From positions 124,001 through 188,000 of the forward strand of contig NZ_LGSS01000002.1 in assembly GCF_001190785.1 (NCBI RefSeq): a stretch of 64,000 bases of DNA. The letters are read 5' to 3'. Made by a program: the position numbers and the translations under genes. Below are positions 17,641 to 25,356 of this stretch, piece by piece (position 1 is the first letter of the stretch; every line of letters begins with the position of its first letter). The notes below the pieces were generated by a model that was given only the letters and a program-made list of their open reading frames with translations, was not told the DNA's origin and searched no databases. Origin of the DNA: Gottschalkia purinilytica. GTDB taxonomy: Bacteria; Bacillota; Clostridia; Tissierellales; Gottschalkiaceae.

Positions 17641-19866
17641 CTAACTCATCATAAATTCAAAAACTTTAAATAATCTATTATTAAGTCCCGAATATCTCTT
17701 AGTTATTTTATTATTATTTATCATATATGCTAAGTACTTTTCCATTCCAACTAGTACAACCAGTTCTTTTGATCTTGTAATAGCTGTATATAACAAATTT
17801 CTAGTAAGTAGCATAGGTGGTCCCCAGTATATTGGCATTATGACTACAGGAAATTCACTTCCTTGACTCTTATGAACAGTAGTTGCATAAGCTAACTTAA
17901 GTTCATCCAGTTGACTAAAGCTATATGTTACCTCTTTATTATCATCAAAAAGAACCGTTAGCTCACTTTCTTCTTCATCCATATATGTTATAAATCCAAA
18001 GTCTCCGTTAAATACACCTTCTCCTTCTTGAACTACTTGACCATCTTCTAACTGTTTCCACTTGGTATTATAATTATTTTTAATTTGCATTACCTTATCT
18101 CCAACTCTAAATATAGTATCTCCTATCTTTCTCTCTTTTTTATATTTAGATTTAGGATTTAATGCCTCTTGTAACTTTTCATTCAACACATTTACTCCTG
18201 TGTCTCCTTTTTTCATACATGTGAGTATTTGTATGTCTCTCAAAGAGTCATAGTTATTATACTTTGGTAATCTTTCTTTTGCTAATTCTATGACTGTTTC
18301 CACTACTTTATTAGGAGAAGTTCTACTCATAAAAAAGAAATCTTTTTCTTTTACATTTAAATGTGGGAACTCTCCCTTATTTATTTTATGGGCATTTACT
18401 ACAATCATACTTTCCTGAGCCTGTCTAAATATTTCATTCAATCTTACTACTTTTACTATTTTACTTTCTATAATATCTCTCAGTACATTTCCTGCTCCAA
18501 CTGATGGAAGCTGATCTATATCTCCAACTAATATAACTCTAGTTCCTTGCATAATAGCTTTTAATAGATTATTCATAAGTAATATATCTACCATCGACAT
18601 CTCATCTATTATGATTACATCTGCTTCTATAGGGGTTCCTTCATCCTTGCCAAATACCATACCAAGCTCATCATCTGCGAATCCATATTCTAATAGTCTA
18701 TGAATAGTCTTAGCCTCCCTTTTAGTAGCTTCAGACATTCTTTTAGCCGCTCTACCTGTAGGAGCCGCTAATACTATATCAAGTTCACAATCTTCAAATA
18801 TTCTTATTATACTATTAATAGTTGTTGTCTTACCCGTACCTGGCCCACCAGTAATTACTAGTAGCCCATTTTCAATAGCCTGTCTTATAGCTTCTTTTTG
18901 ATTCTCTGCTAACTTTATATCACTTTCTTCTTCAATAGATATTATTTTCTCTTCTATATTTATATCAAGTTTTTTTATTTCTCCTTGTGATAACTCTACT
19001 ATTTTTTTACTTACATTTGTTTCAGCATAATAAAGTGGCATACTATATACACATATTTCTCCATTAAAGTTTTCTAACTGTATCTCTTGTTTAAGTGCAA
19101 GTGCAGTTATTCCATCTTCTATAATACCTTTATCTACCTCAAGCATTTGTGATGATTTTTCTATTAGCTCATCTTTTGGTATATATGTGTGACCTTCTGT
19201 AGAAGATTCCATTAGCTTAAATTTTATTCCAGCATTTATTCTATATTTAGAGTTAAAGTCTACTCCCATACTTTGAGCTATCTTATCAGACATTTTGAAT
19301 CCTATTCCTATTATGTCTTCTGACAGTCTATATGGATTTTCGTTTATTTTTTTTATAGTTTCACTCCCATATTTCCTATATATGCGTATCCCCAAATTTG
19401 GACTTATATCATATCCTTGTAAAAACATCATTATTTCCCTTAACTCTCTCTGCTCTATAAAAGCTCCAGCTATTTTCTCTATCTTCTTATCTCCTATTCC
19501 TCCTACTTCTTTTAGCCTTTCTGGATTGTATTGAAGTATATCTAGAGAATCTTTACCGAATTTTTCTACTATCTTTTCAGCAGTTTTAGGTCCTATTCCT
19601 GGTATTAGACCTGATGAAAGATATTTTATTATTCCATTAAGAGTAGAAGGTGTAACCATAGAATATGTTTCCACTTTAAACTGTTGTCCATAATTGTGAT
19701 GTTCAATCCATTCACCTTGAACACTGATAGTTTCTCCCATACTCAATAGTGGGATGCTTCCCACTATTGTTACTACATCATCTTCAGTTTCTAATATTGC
19801 TACTGAATATCCGTTGTTTTCATTTTGAAATATTATTTCTTCAACAGTTCCCTGTAAAGTTAGCAC
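17641..19866 (-). CDS. recD2: RecD2-type ATP-dependent DNA helicase
   Basis: 741 residues, normal for RecD2. The N-terminal OB-like part is followed by helix-hairpin-helix motifs (LIPGIGPKTAEKI and VGGIGDKKIEKI, about residues 90-135). Walker A GGPGTGKTTT is near residue 340, the DE-box IIIDEMSM near 420, and the C-terminal UvrD_C2-like part has ATTVHKSQGSEFP near 695. RecD2 unwinds DNA 5' to 3' and works without RecBC, in mismatch and replication-fork repair. It appears to be a single-gene unit with its own extended -10 promoter. The hypothetical small gene upstream is divergent. Confidence 0.96.
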   Translation of the reverse strand: MLTLQGTVEEIIFQNENNGYSVAILETEDDVVTIVGSIPLLSMGETISVQGEWIEHHNYGQQFKVETYSMVTPSTLNGIIKYLSSGLIPGIGPKTAEKIVEKFGKDSLDILQYNPERLKEVGGIGDKKIEKIAGAFIEQRELREIMMFLQGYDISPNLGIRIYRKYGSETIKKINENPYRLSEDIIGIGFKMSDKIAQSMGVDFNSKYRINAGIKFKLMESSTEGHTYIPKDELIEKSSQMLEVDKGIIEDGITALALKQEIQLENFNGEICVYSMPLYYAETNVSKKIVELSQGEIKKLDINIEEKIISIEEESDIKLAENQKEAIRQAIENGLLVITGGPGTGKTTTINSIIRIFEDCELDIVLAAPTGRAAKRMSEATKREAKTIHRLLEYGFADDELGMVFGKDEGTPIEADVIIIDEMSMVDILLMNNLLKAIMQGTRVILVGDIDQLPSVGAGNVLRDIIESKIVKVVRLNEIFRQAQESMIVVNAHKINKGEFPHLNVKEKDFFFMSRTSPNKVVETVIELAKERLPKYNNYDSLRDIQILTCMKKGDTGVNVLNEKLQEALNPKSKYKKERKIGDTIFRVGDKVMQIKNNYNTKWKQLEDGQVVQEGEGVFNGDFGFITYMDEEESELTVLFDDNKEVTYSFSQLDELKLAYATTVHKSQGSEFPVVIMPIYWGPPMLLTRNLLYTAITRSKELVVLVGMEKYLAYMINNNKITKRYSGLNNRLFKVFEFMMS

Positions 19867-19898
19867 TTTGTTTACCTCCGAATATTTATGTTAATTTT

Positions 19899-19907
19899 AT
19901 TATATCA
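19899..19907 (-). promoter_or_regulatory. Extended -10 promoter of recD2
   Basis: Minus-strand TGATATAAT: an extended -10 TG one base before a perfect TATAAT. No good -35 element at 17 bases. It lies about 33 bases before the recD2 start. Confidence 0.55.
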
Positions 19908-20134
19908 TGTATGTATATTTCTTAGTACAACTTATAACACATTAATTACAACATATAGCTTAAATCAATGTTTACAGCTATATTATTAGAAATCATATAA
20001 CATGAAATACAATAAAGCGAATTAAATTTTTGACGATTTTTTGATGTCAAACAAAACAATATCATTTACTTAATTTGATCCACATATTAGATAACTAATT
20101 TCTACTTTTTTTCGATAGCCTTTTATGTATATAT
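19908..20134. other. Divergent intergenic region recD2 / small basic protein gene
   Basis: About 230 AT-rich bases between two outward-facing promoters. One imperfect inverted repeat, ttgacg/tgtcaa with about 10 bases between, lies near 20032-20053. No coding sequence or known RNA is seen. Confidence 0.4.
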
Positions 20135-20143
20135 TGTTATAAT
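20135..20143 (+). promoter_or_regulatory. Extended -10 promoter of the small basic protein gene
   Basis: TGTTATAAT: an extended -10 TG plus perfect TATAAT. No matching -35. It lies about 40 bases upstream of the start at 20184. Confidence 0.6.
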
Positions 20144-20183
20144 ACTTTTTAAAATAAAAAAACAAACTTGAGGAGAAATTGAT

Positions 20184-20375
20184 ATGGGTAAAGGTGGTTT
20201 TTCATGGAAAAGGGCTACTGGTGTTACAAAAACGAAACAGAACTTTTATAGAAAAACAGGTATACCGACAACGAGGTCTGGTAGACAACGAAAAGCAGGA
20301 AGTACAATGAGATGTGCCACTTTTATAATATTATCAATACTAATGATAATTACATTAATCTTAGCCATTTTATAA
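20184..20375 (+). CDS. Small basic protein with C-terminal membrane helix, unknown function
   Basis: 63 residues. Residues 1-42 are strongly basic (11 Lys/Arg plus Thr/Ser/Gly; KRATGVTKTKQ, TGIPTTRSGRQRKAG). Residues 43-63 are one hydrophobic helix ending the protein (CATFIILSILMIITLILAIL). This tail-anchored layout with a polybasic head would place the head in the cytosol, near DNA, RNA or acidic lipid. The TGIPTTxSGRQRK stretch looks familiar from small hypothetical proteins of clostridia, but I cannot name a family. It has GAGGAG seven bases upstream, an extended -10 promoter and its own terminator, so it is a real monocistronic gene. Confidence 0.8.
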   Translation: MGKGGFSWKRATGVTKTKQNFYRKTGIPTTRSGRQRKAGSTMRCATFIILSILMIITLILAIL

Positions 20376-20387
20376 TAAATAAAAAAA

Positions 20388-20412
20388 GTAGGGAATTTTT
20401 CCTACTCTTTTT
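20388..20412 (+). terminator. Rho-independent terminator after the small basic protein gene
   Basis: Arms agtagg (20388-20393) and cctact (20401-20406) with G-T and A-T continuation, followed by ctttttt. Confidence 0.8.
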
Positions 20413-20552
20413 TGTATTAATATATTTTTTAAATATATTTTTTCCGAATTGATATATCTTGAATATTTGTTGTTATATGTTATTATATGTAATATATGTA
20501 AATAATTATTATAAATTGCTAACTTATCAGATAAAGGAGGATAAAATGAAAA

Positions 20553-21593
20553 ATGAAGAAAAAAACAAGTTTAATACTCTTAGCTTCTTTGATATTAACG
20601 CTAGGATTATCTGGATGTCAAAGTAAAGGCGGACAAGTTATTAATGATAAGAATAAAGAAACATTAGTAGTATCAATGTTTGAGTTTAATGAAGAATTAT
20701 TCAAAAAAAATGTTATTAAACCATTTGAAGAAAAACATAACGTAAAAATAGTAGTTGAACTCGGAAATAATCTTAAAAGACTAGAAAAACTTAAAATTGA
20801 TAAAAGTAAAGTAGATGTAGTGCTTTTTACAGATTATGTCGCAATGCAAGCAATAGAAGAAGGTCTAATAGAAAAAATGGATCGTAAAAATATACCTAAT
20901 ATAGAAAATTTATATGAGATGTTTAAGTTTCCACTAGGGAAAGACTATGGCCCTTCTTATGGTATAGCAAGTTATGGATTAATATATAATTCTGATAAAG
21001 TAAAAGAACCGATTACATCATGGGGAGATTTATGGAAGCCCGAGTTAAAAGGTAAAGTCTCACTGAGTGATATCTCAATATCTGGAGGTAAGTTTCTCCT
21101 ATTAATCGCGGCAGAACAAGCAGGTGTAGATATCAAAAAAGATGAGGATAAAGTTTTTGAAAAAATTAAAGAACTAACTGAAAATAAACCAAAATTTCAC
21201 GTAAAAGCCGTAGAAGCTATAAACCAGTTTTCAATAGGAGGAACTGATGTTATGGATACATATAGTTTTGAAGTTGAGACTATAAAAGATAATATTCCGA
21301 CGGCAAAATGGGTACAACCAGAAGAAGGTACTTATCCACTAATGGAAACAATTAATATAGTAAAAGGTACAAAAAATAAGAAATTAGCAGAAAAATTCAT
21401 AGATTGGATGCTAAGTGAAGAAGTACAGAAATCACTAGCTCTAGACAAGATAAATTCACCAACAAATAAAAATGTGAATCTAACAGATAAAGAATCCGAA
21501 AATCTTGTTTATGGTGAAGAGGCAATAAATAATTTAAAAACGGTAGACTGGGAGTATGTGAACAAATCTATGAAAAGATGGACCGAAAGATAG
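20553..21593 (+). CDS. Extracellular solute-binding lipoprotein, PotD/AfuA-like
   Basis: 346 residues. A signal peptide ends in the lipobox LGLSGC (Cys about residue 22), so the mature protein is lipid-anchored on the outer face. The rest has the type-2 periplasmic-binding fold of iron(III), thiamine, phosphonate and polyamine binders (KSKVDVVLFTDYVAMQAIEEGLIEK; YGIASYGLIYNSDKVKEPITSWGDLW; KKLAEKFIDWMLSEEVQ). No permease or ATPase lies near, so it is an orphan binder for an importer elsewhere. The start is odd: the GGAGG site is best placed for an ATG at 20546 in another frame, which stops after 26 codons. ATG 20553 is 12 bases from the site. An A7 tract lies just after. Substrate uncertain. 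Confidence 0.82.
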   Translation: MKKKTSLILLASLILTLGLSGCQSKGGQVINDKNKETLVVSMFEFNEELFKKNVIKPFEEKHNVKIVVELGNNLKRLEKLKIDKSKVDVVLFTDYVAMQAIEEGLIEKMDRKNIPNIENLYEMFKFPLGKDYGPSYGIASYGLIYNSDKVKEPITSWGDLWKPELKGKVSLSDISISGGKFLLLIAAEQAGVDIKKDEDKVFEKIKELTENKPKFHVKAVEAINQFSIGGTDVMDTYSFEVETIKDNIPTAKWVQPEEGTYPLMETINIVKGTKNKKLAEKFIDWMLSEEVQKSLALDKINSPTNKNVNLTDKESENLVYGEEAINNLKTVDWEYVNKSMKRWTER

Positions 21594-21852
21594 AATAAAG
21601 AGATAAGTCCACAAAAAAATAACTAAAATTATATAAATCTATATAGAAATAATCTATAAACTCAATATTATATAAATAAATATTAATCTTAGTTATTTTA
21701 TATAATTATTATAAAATGACAAAAGAATAATATTGTTATTAGCTATTAAAAATATAAGCGTTTAATGCTATTTAGTACACCTATTACCTATTACATTGAA
21801 GAAAAAAACAAATATCTTAAAATTAAAAATAAAATATTATTTTGTGATGAAG
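21594..21852. other. AT-rich intergenic region
   Basis: About 260 bases between the lipoprotein gene and the terminator shared with the convergent ComK-like gene. It holds a weak 9-bp inverted repeat (aataactaa/ttagttatt) that may terminate the lipoprotein transcript. No coding sequence is seen. Confidence 0.4.
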
Positions 21853-21893
21853 AAATAAAAAGATTAGGAAATTAATCCTAACCTTTTTATTTC
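21853..21893 (-). terminator. Terminator of the ComK-like gene (likely bidirectional)
   Basis: Arms of 17 bases with one mismatch (aaataaaaagattagga and tcctaacctttttattt) around a six-base loop, flanked by A and T runs on either side. Confidence 0.8.
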
Positions 21894-21961
21894 TTTTCTA
21901 AATTTAACGCTAATGCTATATCGTCTGCATAATCTCTTGAAATATCTTCTATAAAGTATAT
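21887..21961 (-). other. In-frame coding-like tail behind the ComK-like stop codon
   Basis: Directly after the TAA at 21962-21964 the same frame stays open for 24 more codons (IYFIEDISRDYADDIALALN, then LEKK) and ends in TAA at 21887-21889, at the terminator. The composition looks protein-like, not random AT. It could be the original C-terminus cut off by a nonsense mutation, a readthrough tail, or a remnant of another gene. Confidence 0.4.
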
Positions 21962-22567
21962 TTATTTTGTATCAGTGAGTGTTTTTAGGAGGTTATTTAT
22001 CTTTGAAATTTCATTTTTTATTGATAATATGTCGGCCTTAGTTGCAGGTTTATTGTACTCTATTAAACATTCTTTAACTCTATCAGAGTATAATCCACTT
22101 ATATGCGATGTATGTATATCTCGTATTATGCTTCCATTTCTTATATTCCTCTGCATTACTTTATAACTTTGTATTACATCTACTACCCTGTCATCTCTTA
22201 GCACTATTTCTACTTTTTCATTCTTCTTATTTATAGTTTGTATATGTATTAAATTAAAATATCCAAATGCCCCATCATTTTTAGATATAGTATTTCTAAC
22301 TTTCCCAGGAATAAATATATTATTAATATTAAATACAATAGGTACTGAATTTTTGCTGCCTATAATATTACCATAATATTTTCTAGTTTGTTTCAAATCT
22401 ATCATAAAGTGTCTTGCTATCATATTCATGACTGTCTTTATGTTTTTATATACGTAAATATCTTTTTGAGTATCTGTTATTATTAACGTAGCATTTCCTT
22501 TCATATTCAGATAAACAGGAACTACAGCTTTTATTCCTGACGAAACAATTTTTTCTATACTCCCCAT
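21962..22567 (-). CDS. ComK-like transcription factor (putative)
   Basis: 201 residues. Compared from memory with B. subtilis ComK (192 residues), the order of conserved pieces agrees: KAVVPV at the start, a VYKN stretch, YYGNIIGSKNSVPIVFNINNIFIPG (ComK has the FFGSSYAGRK...KPPIMVD...IFLFPT stretch), then GYFNLIHIQTI (ComK GWISHVHV), then VEIVLRDDRVVDV and QSYKVMQRNIRNGSIIR. ComK activates DNA-uptake genes. No signal or membrane segment. The promoter at 22593-22621 is near-perfect sigma-A and holds a perfect LexA box, so the gene should be induced by DNA damage. It is monocistronic. An in-frame coding-like tail follows the stop codon. Identity is low and the call needs a profile search. Confidence 0.6.
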   Translation of the reverse strand: MGSIEKIVSSGIKAVVPVYLNMKGNATLIITDTQKDIYVYKNIKTVMNMIARHFMIDLKQTRKYYGNIIGSKNSVPIVFNINNIFIPGKVRNTISKNDGAFGYFNLIHIQTINKKNEKVEIVLRDDRVVDVIQSYKVMQRNIRNGSIIRDIHTSHISGLYSDRVKECLIEYNKPATKADILSIKNEISKINNLLKTLTDTK

Positions 22568-22592
22568 TACCAGACTTCCCCCTTTTTAGTAG

Positions 22593-22621
22593 ATTATATA
22601 GAAACATATGTTCGATGTCAA
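22593..22621 (-). promoter_or_regulatory. Sigma-A promoter with embedded LexA (SOS) box
   Basis: Minus-strand TTGACA (22616-22621), 17-base spacer, TATAAT (22593-22598), both perfect. The spacer contains CGAACATATGTTTC (22601-22614), which fits every position of the Firmicute LexA consensus CGAACRNRYGTTYC. LexA bound there would block RNA polymerase. Confidence 0.85.
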
Positions 22622-22739
22622 CTTTATAAAAAAACATCAAGATATACTCAATGTCCTTTTCCTCTTCTGTAGTATTTTAAAACATGCTTACAATTTTAGG
22701 TAATTTTTCTATATAAATAAATATTCTATAAGAACATAA

Positions 22740-22779
22740 AAAAACCTCTTTGATATTTTATAATATTAAAGAGGTTTTT
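22740..22779 (-). terminator. Terminator after the isochorismatase-family gene
   Basis: Arms aaaaacctcttt (22740-22751) and aaagaggttttt (22768-22779), pairing perfectly with a 16-base AT-rich interior, followed by A/T runs. It lies about 40 bases past the stop. Confidence 0.85.
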
Positions 22780-22821
22780 AAAAACATCATTATTTCAAAC
22801 TATAAGCAATATTTAATATAT

Positions 22822-23421
22822 TTATTTATTATTATCAAAAGTTTCAATTAAAGAATCTACGTCTACAACATCACCTATTACATAGTCAATATTCTTAAGA
22901 AAAGCTTTATGAAGTTCTACATCAGTACCGGCAACACAGTCTGAAACTACTATTGCATTCATATCTCTTTGTTGAGCATCAAGTGCAGTAGCATATACAC
23001 ATACATTTGTAGCTGCTCCAGTAATAATTAATGCATTCTTCTTAAGTCCTCTCATAAGAATTTCTAGATCTGTTAAATAAAATCCACTGTATCTTCTCTT
23101 TAATATAACATAGTCATCATCATCTGGCTTAAGCTCGTCAATTATTTCTACTCCACAAGTTCCATATAGACAGTGTTCAGGTTCGCTTCTTTCAAGCTCA
23201 AGTCCAAAGTCAACCTTTTGCTTTCTGTGAACCTCTTGAGTATACATTACAGGTATATCATTTTTTTTAGCCCATTTTTTTAGTTTTTGTATGTTAGAAA
23301 TTACCTCTCTCCCTCCTGGACATTCTATGGGAGCTCCTTCTGCAATAAAATCATATTGCATATCAATAATTATCACAGCACAATCTTCTTTTTTTATTTT
23401 TCCTAAATTGTTTATTGGCAT
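22822..23421 (-). CDS. Isochorismatase-family cysteine hydrolase
   Basis: 199 residues. The catalytic triad of the family is visible: Asp in VIIIDMQYDF (about residue 20), Lys in VILKRRYSGFY (about 109) and Cys in TGAATNVCVYATA (about 142). The family includes nicotinamidase, N-carbamoylsarcosine amidase, ureidoacrylate amidohydrolase and biuret hydrolase. It lies 65 bases downstream of an NCS2-like permease on the same strand, and purine-related genes lie within 5-8 kb, so a carbamoyl- or ureido-compound from nucleobase breakdown is the likely substrate (inference). It is not a nicotinamidase of the PncA type as judged by the missing metal-ligand spacing I would expect. Start ATG with AGGAGGG. 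Confidence 0.82.
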   Translation of the reverse strand: MPINNLGKIKKEDCAVIIIDMQYDFIAEGAPIECPGGREVISNIQKLKKWAKKNDIPVMYTQEVHRKQKVDFGLELERSEPEHCLYGTCGVEIIDELKPDDDDYVILKRRYSGFYLTDLEILMRGLKKNALIITGAATNVCVYATALDAQQRDMNAIVVSDCVAGTDVELHKAFLKNIDYVIGDVVDVDSLIETFDNNK

Positions 23422-23486
23422 ATTAAACCCTCCTAAAGTGTAATATTATTTTATATTAATAAAAACTTATTAGATATTTATTTTTA

Positions 23487-24545
23487 CTAAAAAGCGCCTA
23501 TTAAAAACCTTACAACTATTCCTGCTAACATACCTACAAAAGGATCTATAGTAGCTGTAACAATTGTTGCTACCCCTGCTGTTATTGGATCTGCTTCAAT
23601 TCCTGGTTTTATATTTGTTGGAAATACAACTATAGCACCAAGTACTAAAAGGAATCCTGCAATAGATTCATTAGGTACATATTTACCTATCCTTGGAAGT
23701 AATTTTGCGAATAATATAGCTGCCATAATAAGCATCATTAAAACACCAGCTATTACTGGATTAGGCGCAACTGCTGTTCCACTTATTATTGCTTCTACAG
23801 GTCCCCCTCCAAAGAATGCACTTATAGAGTCAGCTATACCTGAATAAAGAGTTATCATATCCACATTAACAGCACTTTTTGCCAAACTTCCTGTTACACT
23901 TGAATAAGCAATATTTCCTCCTATTTGTAAGGTAACTAATGCAAGAACTTTTCGAATAATATTAGAGTTCACCTTTATTTTCAAAGGAATTAGCTTTTCA
24001 TGTTCAAGATTTATTTCTTCTTCGTTTTCAGAAACAGCATTTTTCCTCATAAAAATCCAGATAGCTGAACTTAAAAATACACTACCAACTATTGTATACA
24101 CTAAGTCATTTGTTATGAAGTAAATAAGTATAGCAGAAGCTATAGAAATTCCGCTTATTATCTTATTTCCTTTAATCATGTCTATTGCTAATTTTGCTAA
24201 GATTATACCAACACCAGCCATCATACCACTTAATATAGATGTCCCAATAAAATCTACTGTAGGTTGTAAAAGACCTATTCCCCCTATTAATGCCATTACT
24301 ATACCTGTAAAAAATACAATATTAAGTCTTTCATTTCTATCTTTACCCATTGTACCTGCTAATACTATGGCTTCAGCCTGAAATGAAATTGGTGCAACTT
24401 GACCAGATAAAAGCATACCAACGGGACCTACTAAGAATGCCAACGCTGTAGGAAATGCAGCAAACCCAAATGATAATGCTAAGATTCCCTGAGGTAAGCC
24501 ATTAACAACTACTGCTATTGCAGCTAAAATATCTTGAATGGTCAT
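23487..24545 (-). CDS. NCS2/SulP-like membrane permease, probable nucleobase or related substrate
   Basis: 352 residues with about ten hydrophobic segments and Gly/Ala-rich helices. FGFAAFPTALAFLVGPVGMLLSGQVAPISFQAE near the start and ADSISAFFGGGPVEAIISGTAVAPNP near residue 240 resemble the two inverted repeats of NCS2 (uracil/xanthine) transporters, but it is shorter than the usual 430 residues. A cytosolic acidic loop (SENEEEINLEHEK) lies near residue 175. It is followed by the isochorismatase-family gene, suggesting uptake and breakdown of one compound. Start ATG with AAGGAGGGG. The exact substrate cannot be stated. Confidence 0.72.
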   Translation of the reverse strand: MTIQDILAAIAVVVNGLPQGILALSFGFAAFPTALAFLVGPVGMLLSGQVAPISFQAEAIVLAGTMGKDRNERLNIVFFTGIVMALIGGIGLLQPTVDFIGTSILSGMMAGVGIILAKLAIDMIKGNKIISGISIASAILIYFITNDLVYTIVGSVFLSSAIWIFMRKNAVSENEEEINLEHEKLIPLKIKVNSNIIRKVLALVTLQIGGNIAYSSVTGSLAKSAVNVDMITLYSGIADSISAFFGGGPVEAIISGTAVAPNPVIAGVLMMLIMAAILFAKLLPRIGKYVPNESIAGFLLVLGAIVVFPTNIKPGIEADPITAGVATIVTATIDPFVGMLAGIVVRFLIGAF

Positions 24546-25274
24546 TAAGTTCCCCTCCTTTGAATTTGATAGATGTTAATACTTTTTAATTAAATCAGTA
24601 AGGTCTCCTAAAAAATATCTTGTTAGTTAATTAAACTTTATATAAAGTTACAATTATAAGTAAAATTTATTTATTTGAAGCTTTTTACCATATGCTTCAT
24701 ATAGTTTAAACTAAAGTTATTAATTTTATTAATATTTTTTATTCTGAATAATATATAAGGATTTTATGTTAAAAAATTAACAATACTATAGTTGAAATGA
24801 TACATATATAGTTATAGTTTCATATAATTAAAAATATTTATTAAGTTTTCTCGAGTTTTTTATCTCAAAGAACTCTATCGTATAATAACTAACTTATATG
24901 AAAATTAATATGAATAGAATATTGGAAATGACTCTTTTGTTCTATTTAAAAATGTCAATGTCCTAAGTATATTGTTTAGAGTAATATAATGAATATCACA
25001 TTTTCGTTTCTTGTTTTATAGTAAATAAAAAATCTAAGCTTATATAGCTTTTACTTTTAATTGTAAATTGATAGATGAGAAAACATTTGTGAAAACGTTT
25101 TCTTGACATTTATAAGTTCTATGTACTATAAGTTTATTATAGATTTATTTTAATTATAAATCAATAACGTTTTTATACGTATTTCGTCATTTTTCGTGTT
25201 TACATTAAATTATATTTAATTTTTTAGACAATTTCACATAATATTTTCTGTTACTTATATTTTAAAGAAAAAAA
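24546..25274. other. Long intergenic region between the permease and folD
   Basis: About 730 AT-rich bases. I looked for a purine riboswitch on the minus strand and found none of its core motifs. It contains the plus-strand promoter and LacI/CcpA-type palindrome at 25091-25132. A GAGTT/AACTC hairpin lies near 24855-24877. No coding sequence with a ribosome site is seen. This is the longest unexplained gap in the window. Confidence 0.45.
25091..25132 (+). promoter_or_regulatory. Orphan promoter with LacI/CcpA-type operator
   Basis: Perfect palindrome GAAAACGTTTTC at 25091-25102; with the preceding T and following T it also fits the catabolite-repression (cre) pattern. It abuts TTGACA (25103-25108), an 18-base spacer and TATAAG (25127-25132). 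Transcription would run right from about 25139, toward the folD terminator, with no protein gene ahead. A small RNA is possible. Confidence 0.5.
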
Positions 25275-25319
25275 CTAAGCAATCTATTCTAACAAAAGTA
25301 GAGAAATTAGACTGCTTAG
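25275..25319 (-). terminator. Terminator of folD
   Basis: Arms ctaagcaatcta (25275-25286) and tagactgcttag (25308-25319), one mismatch, followed on the minus strand by TTTTTTT. On the plus strand the T run is poor, so an RNA from 25139 would end here less efficiently. Confidence 0.8.
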
Positions 25320-25356
25320 CTATTTTCCTAAAGATATTTTAAGCTATATTTCTTTC

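Noticed and set aside
20546-20626. Ribosomal -1 frameshift joining the ATG 20546 frame to the lipoprotein frame at the A AAA AAC heptamer
   Set aside because: A -1 shift leads to the third frame, not to the lipoprotein frame; only a +1 shift or loss of one A would join them.
22446-22640. 64-codon frame over the promoter of the ComK-like gene
   Set aside because: It crosses the LexA box, both promoter elements and the ComK-like start in another frame, with no ribosome site.
24546-25090. Purine riboswitch upstream of the NCS2-like permease
   Set aside because: None of the conserved loop sequences of the purine aptamer could be found on the minus strand.
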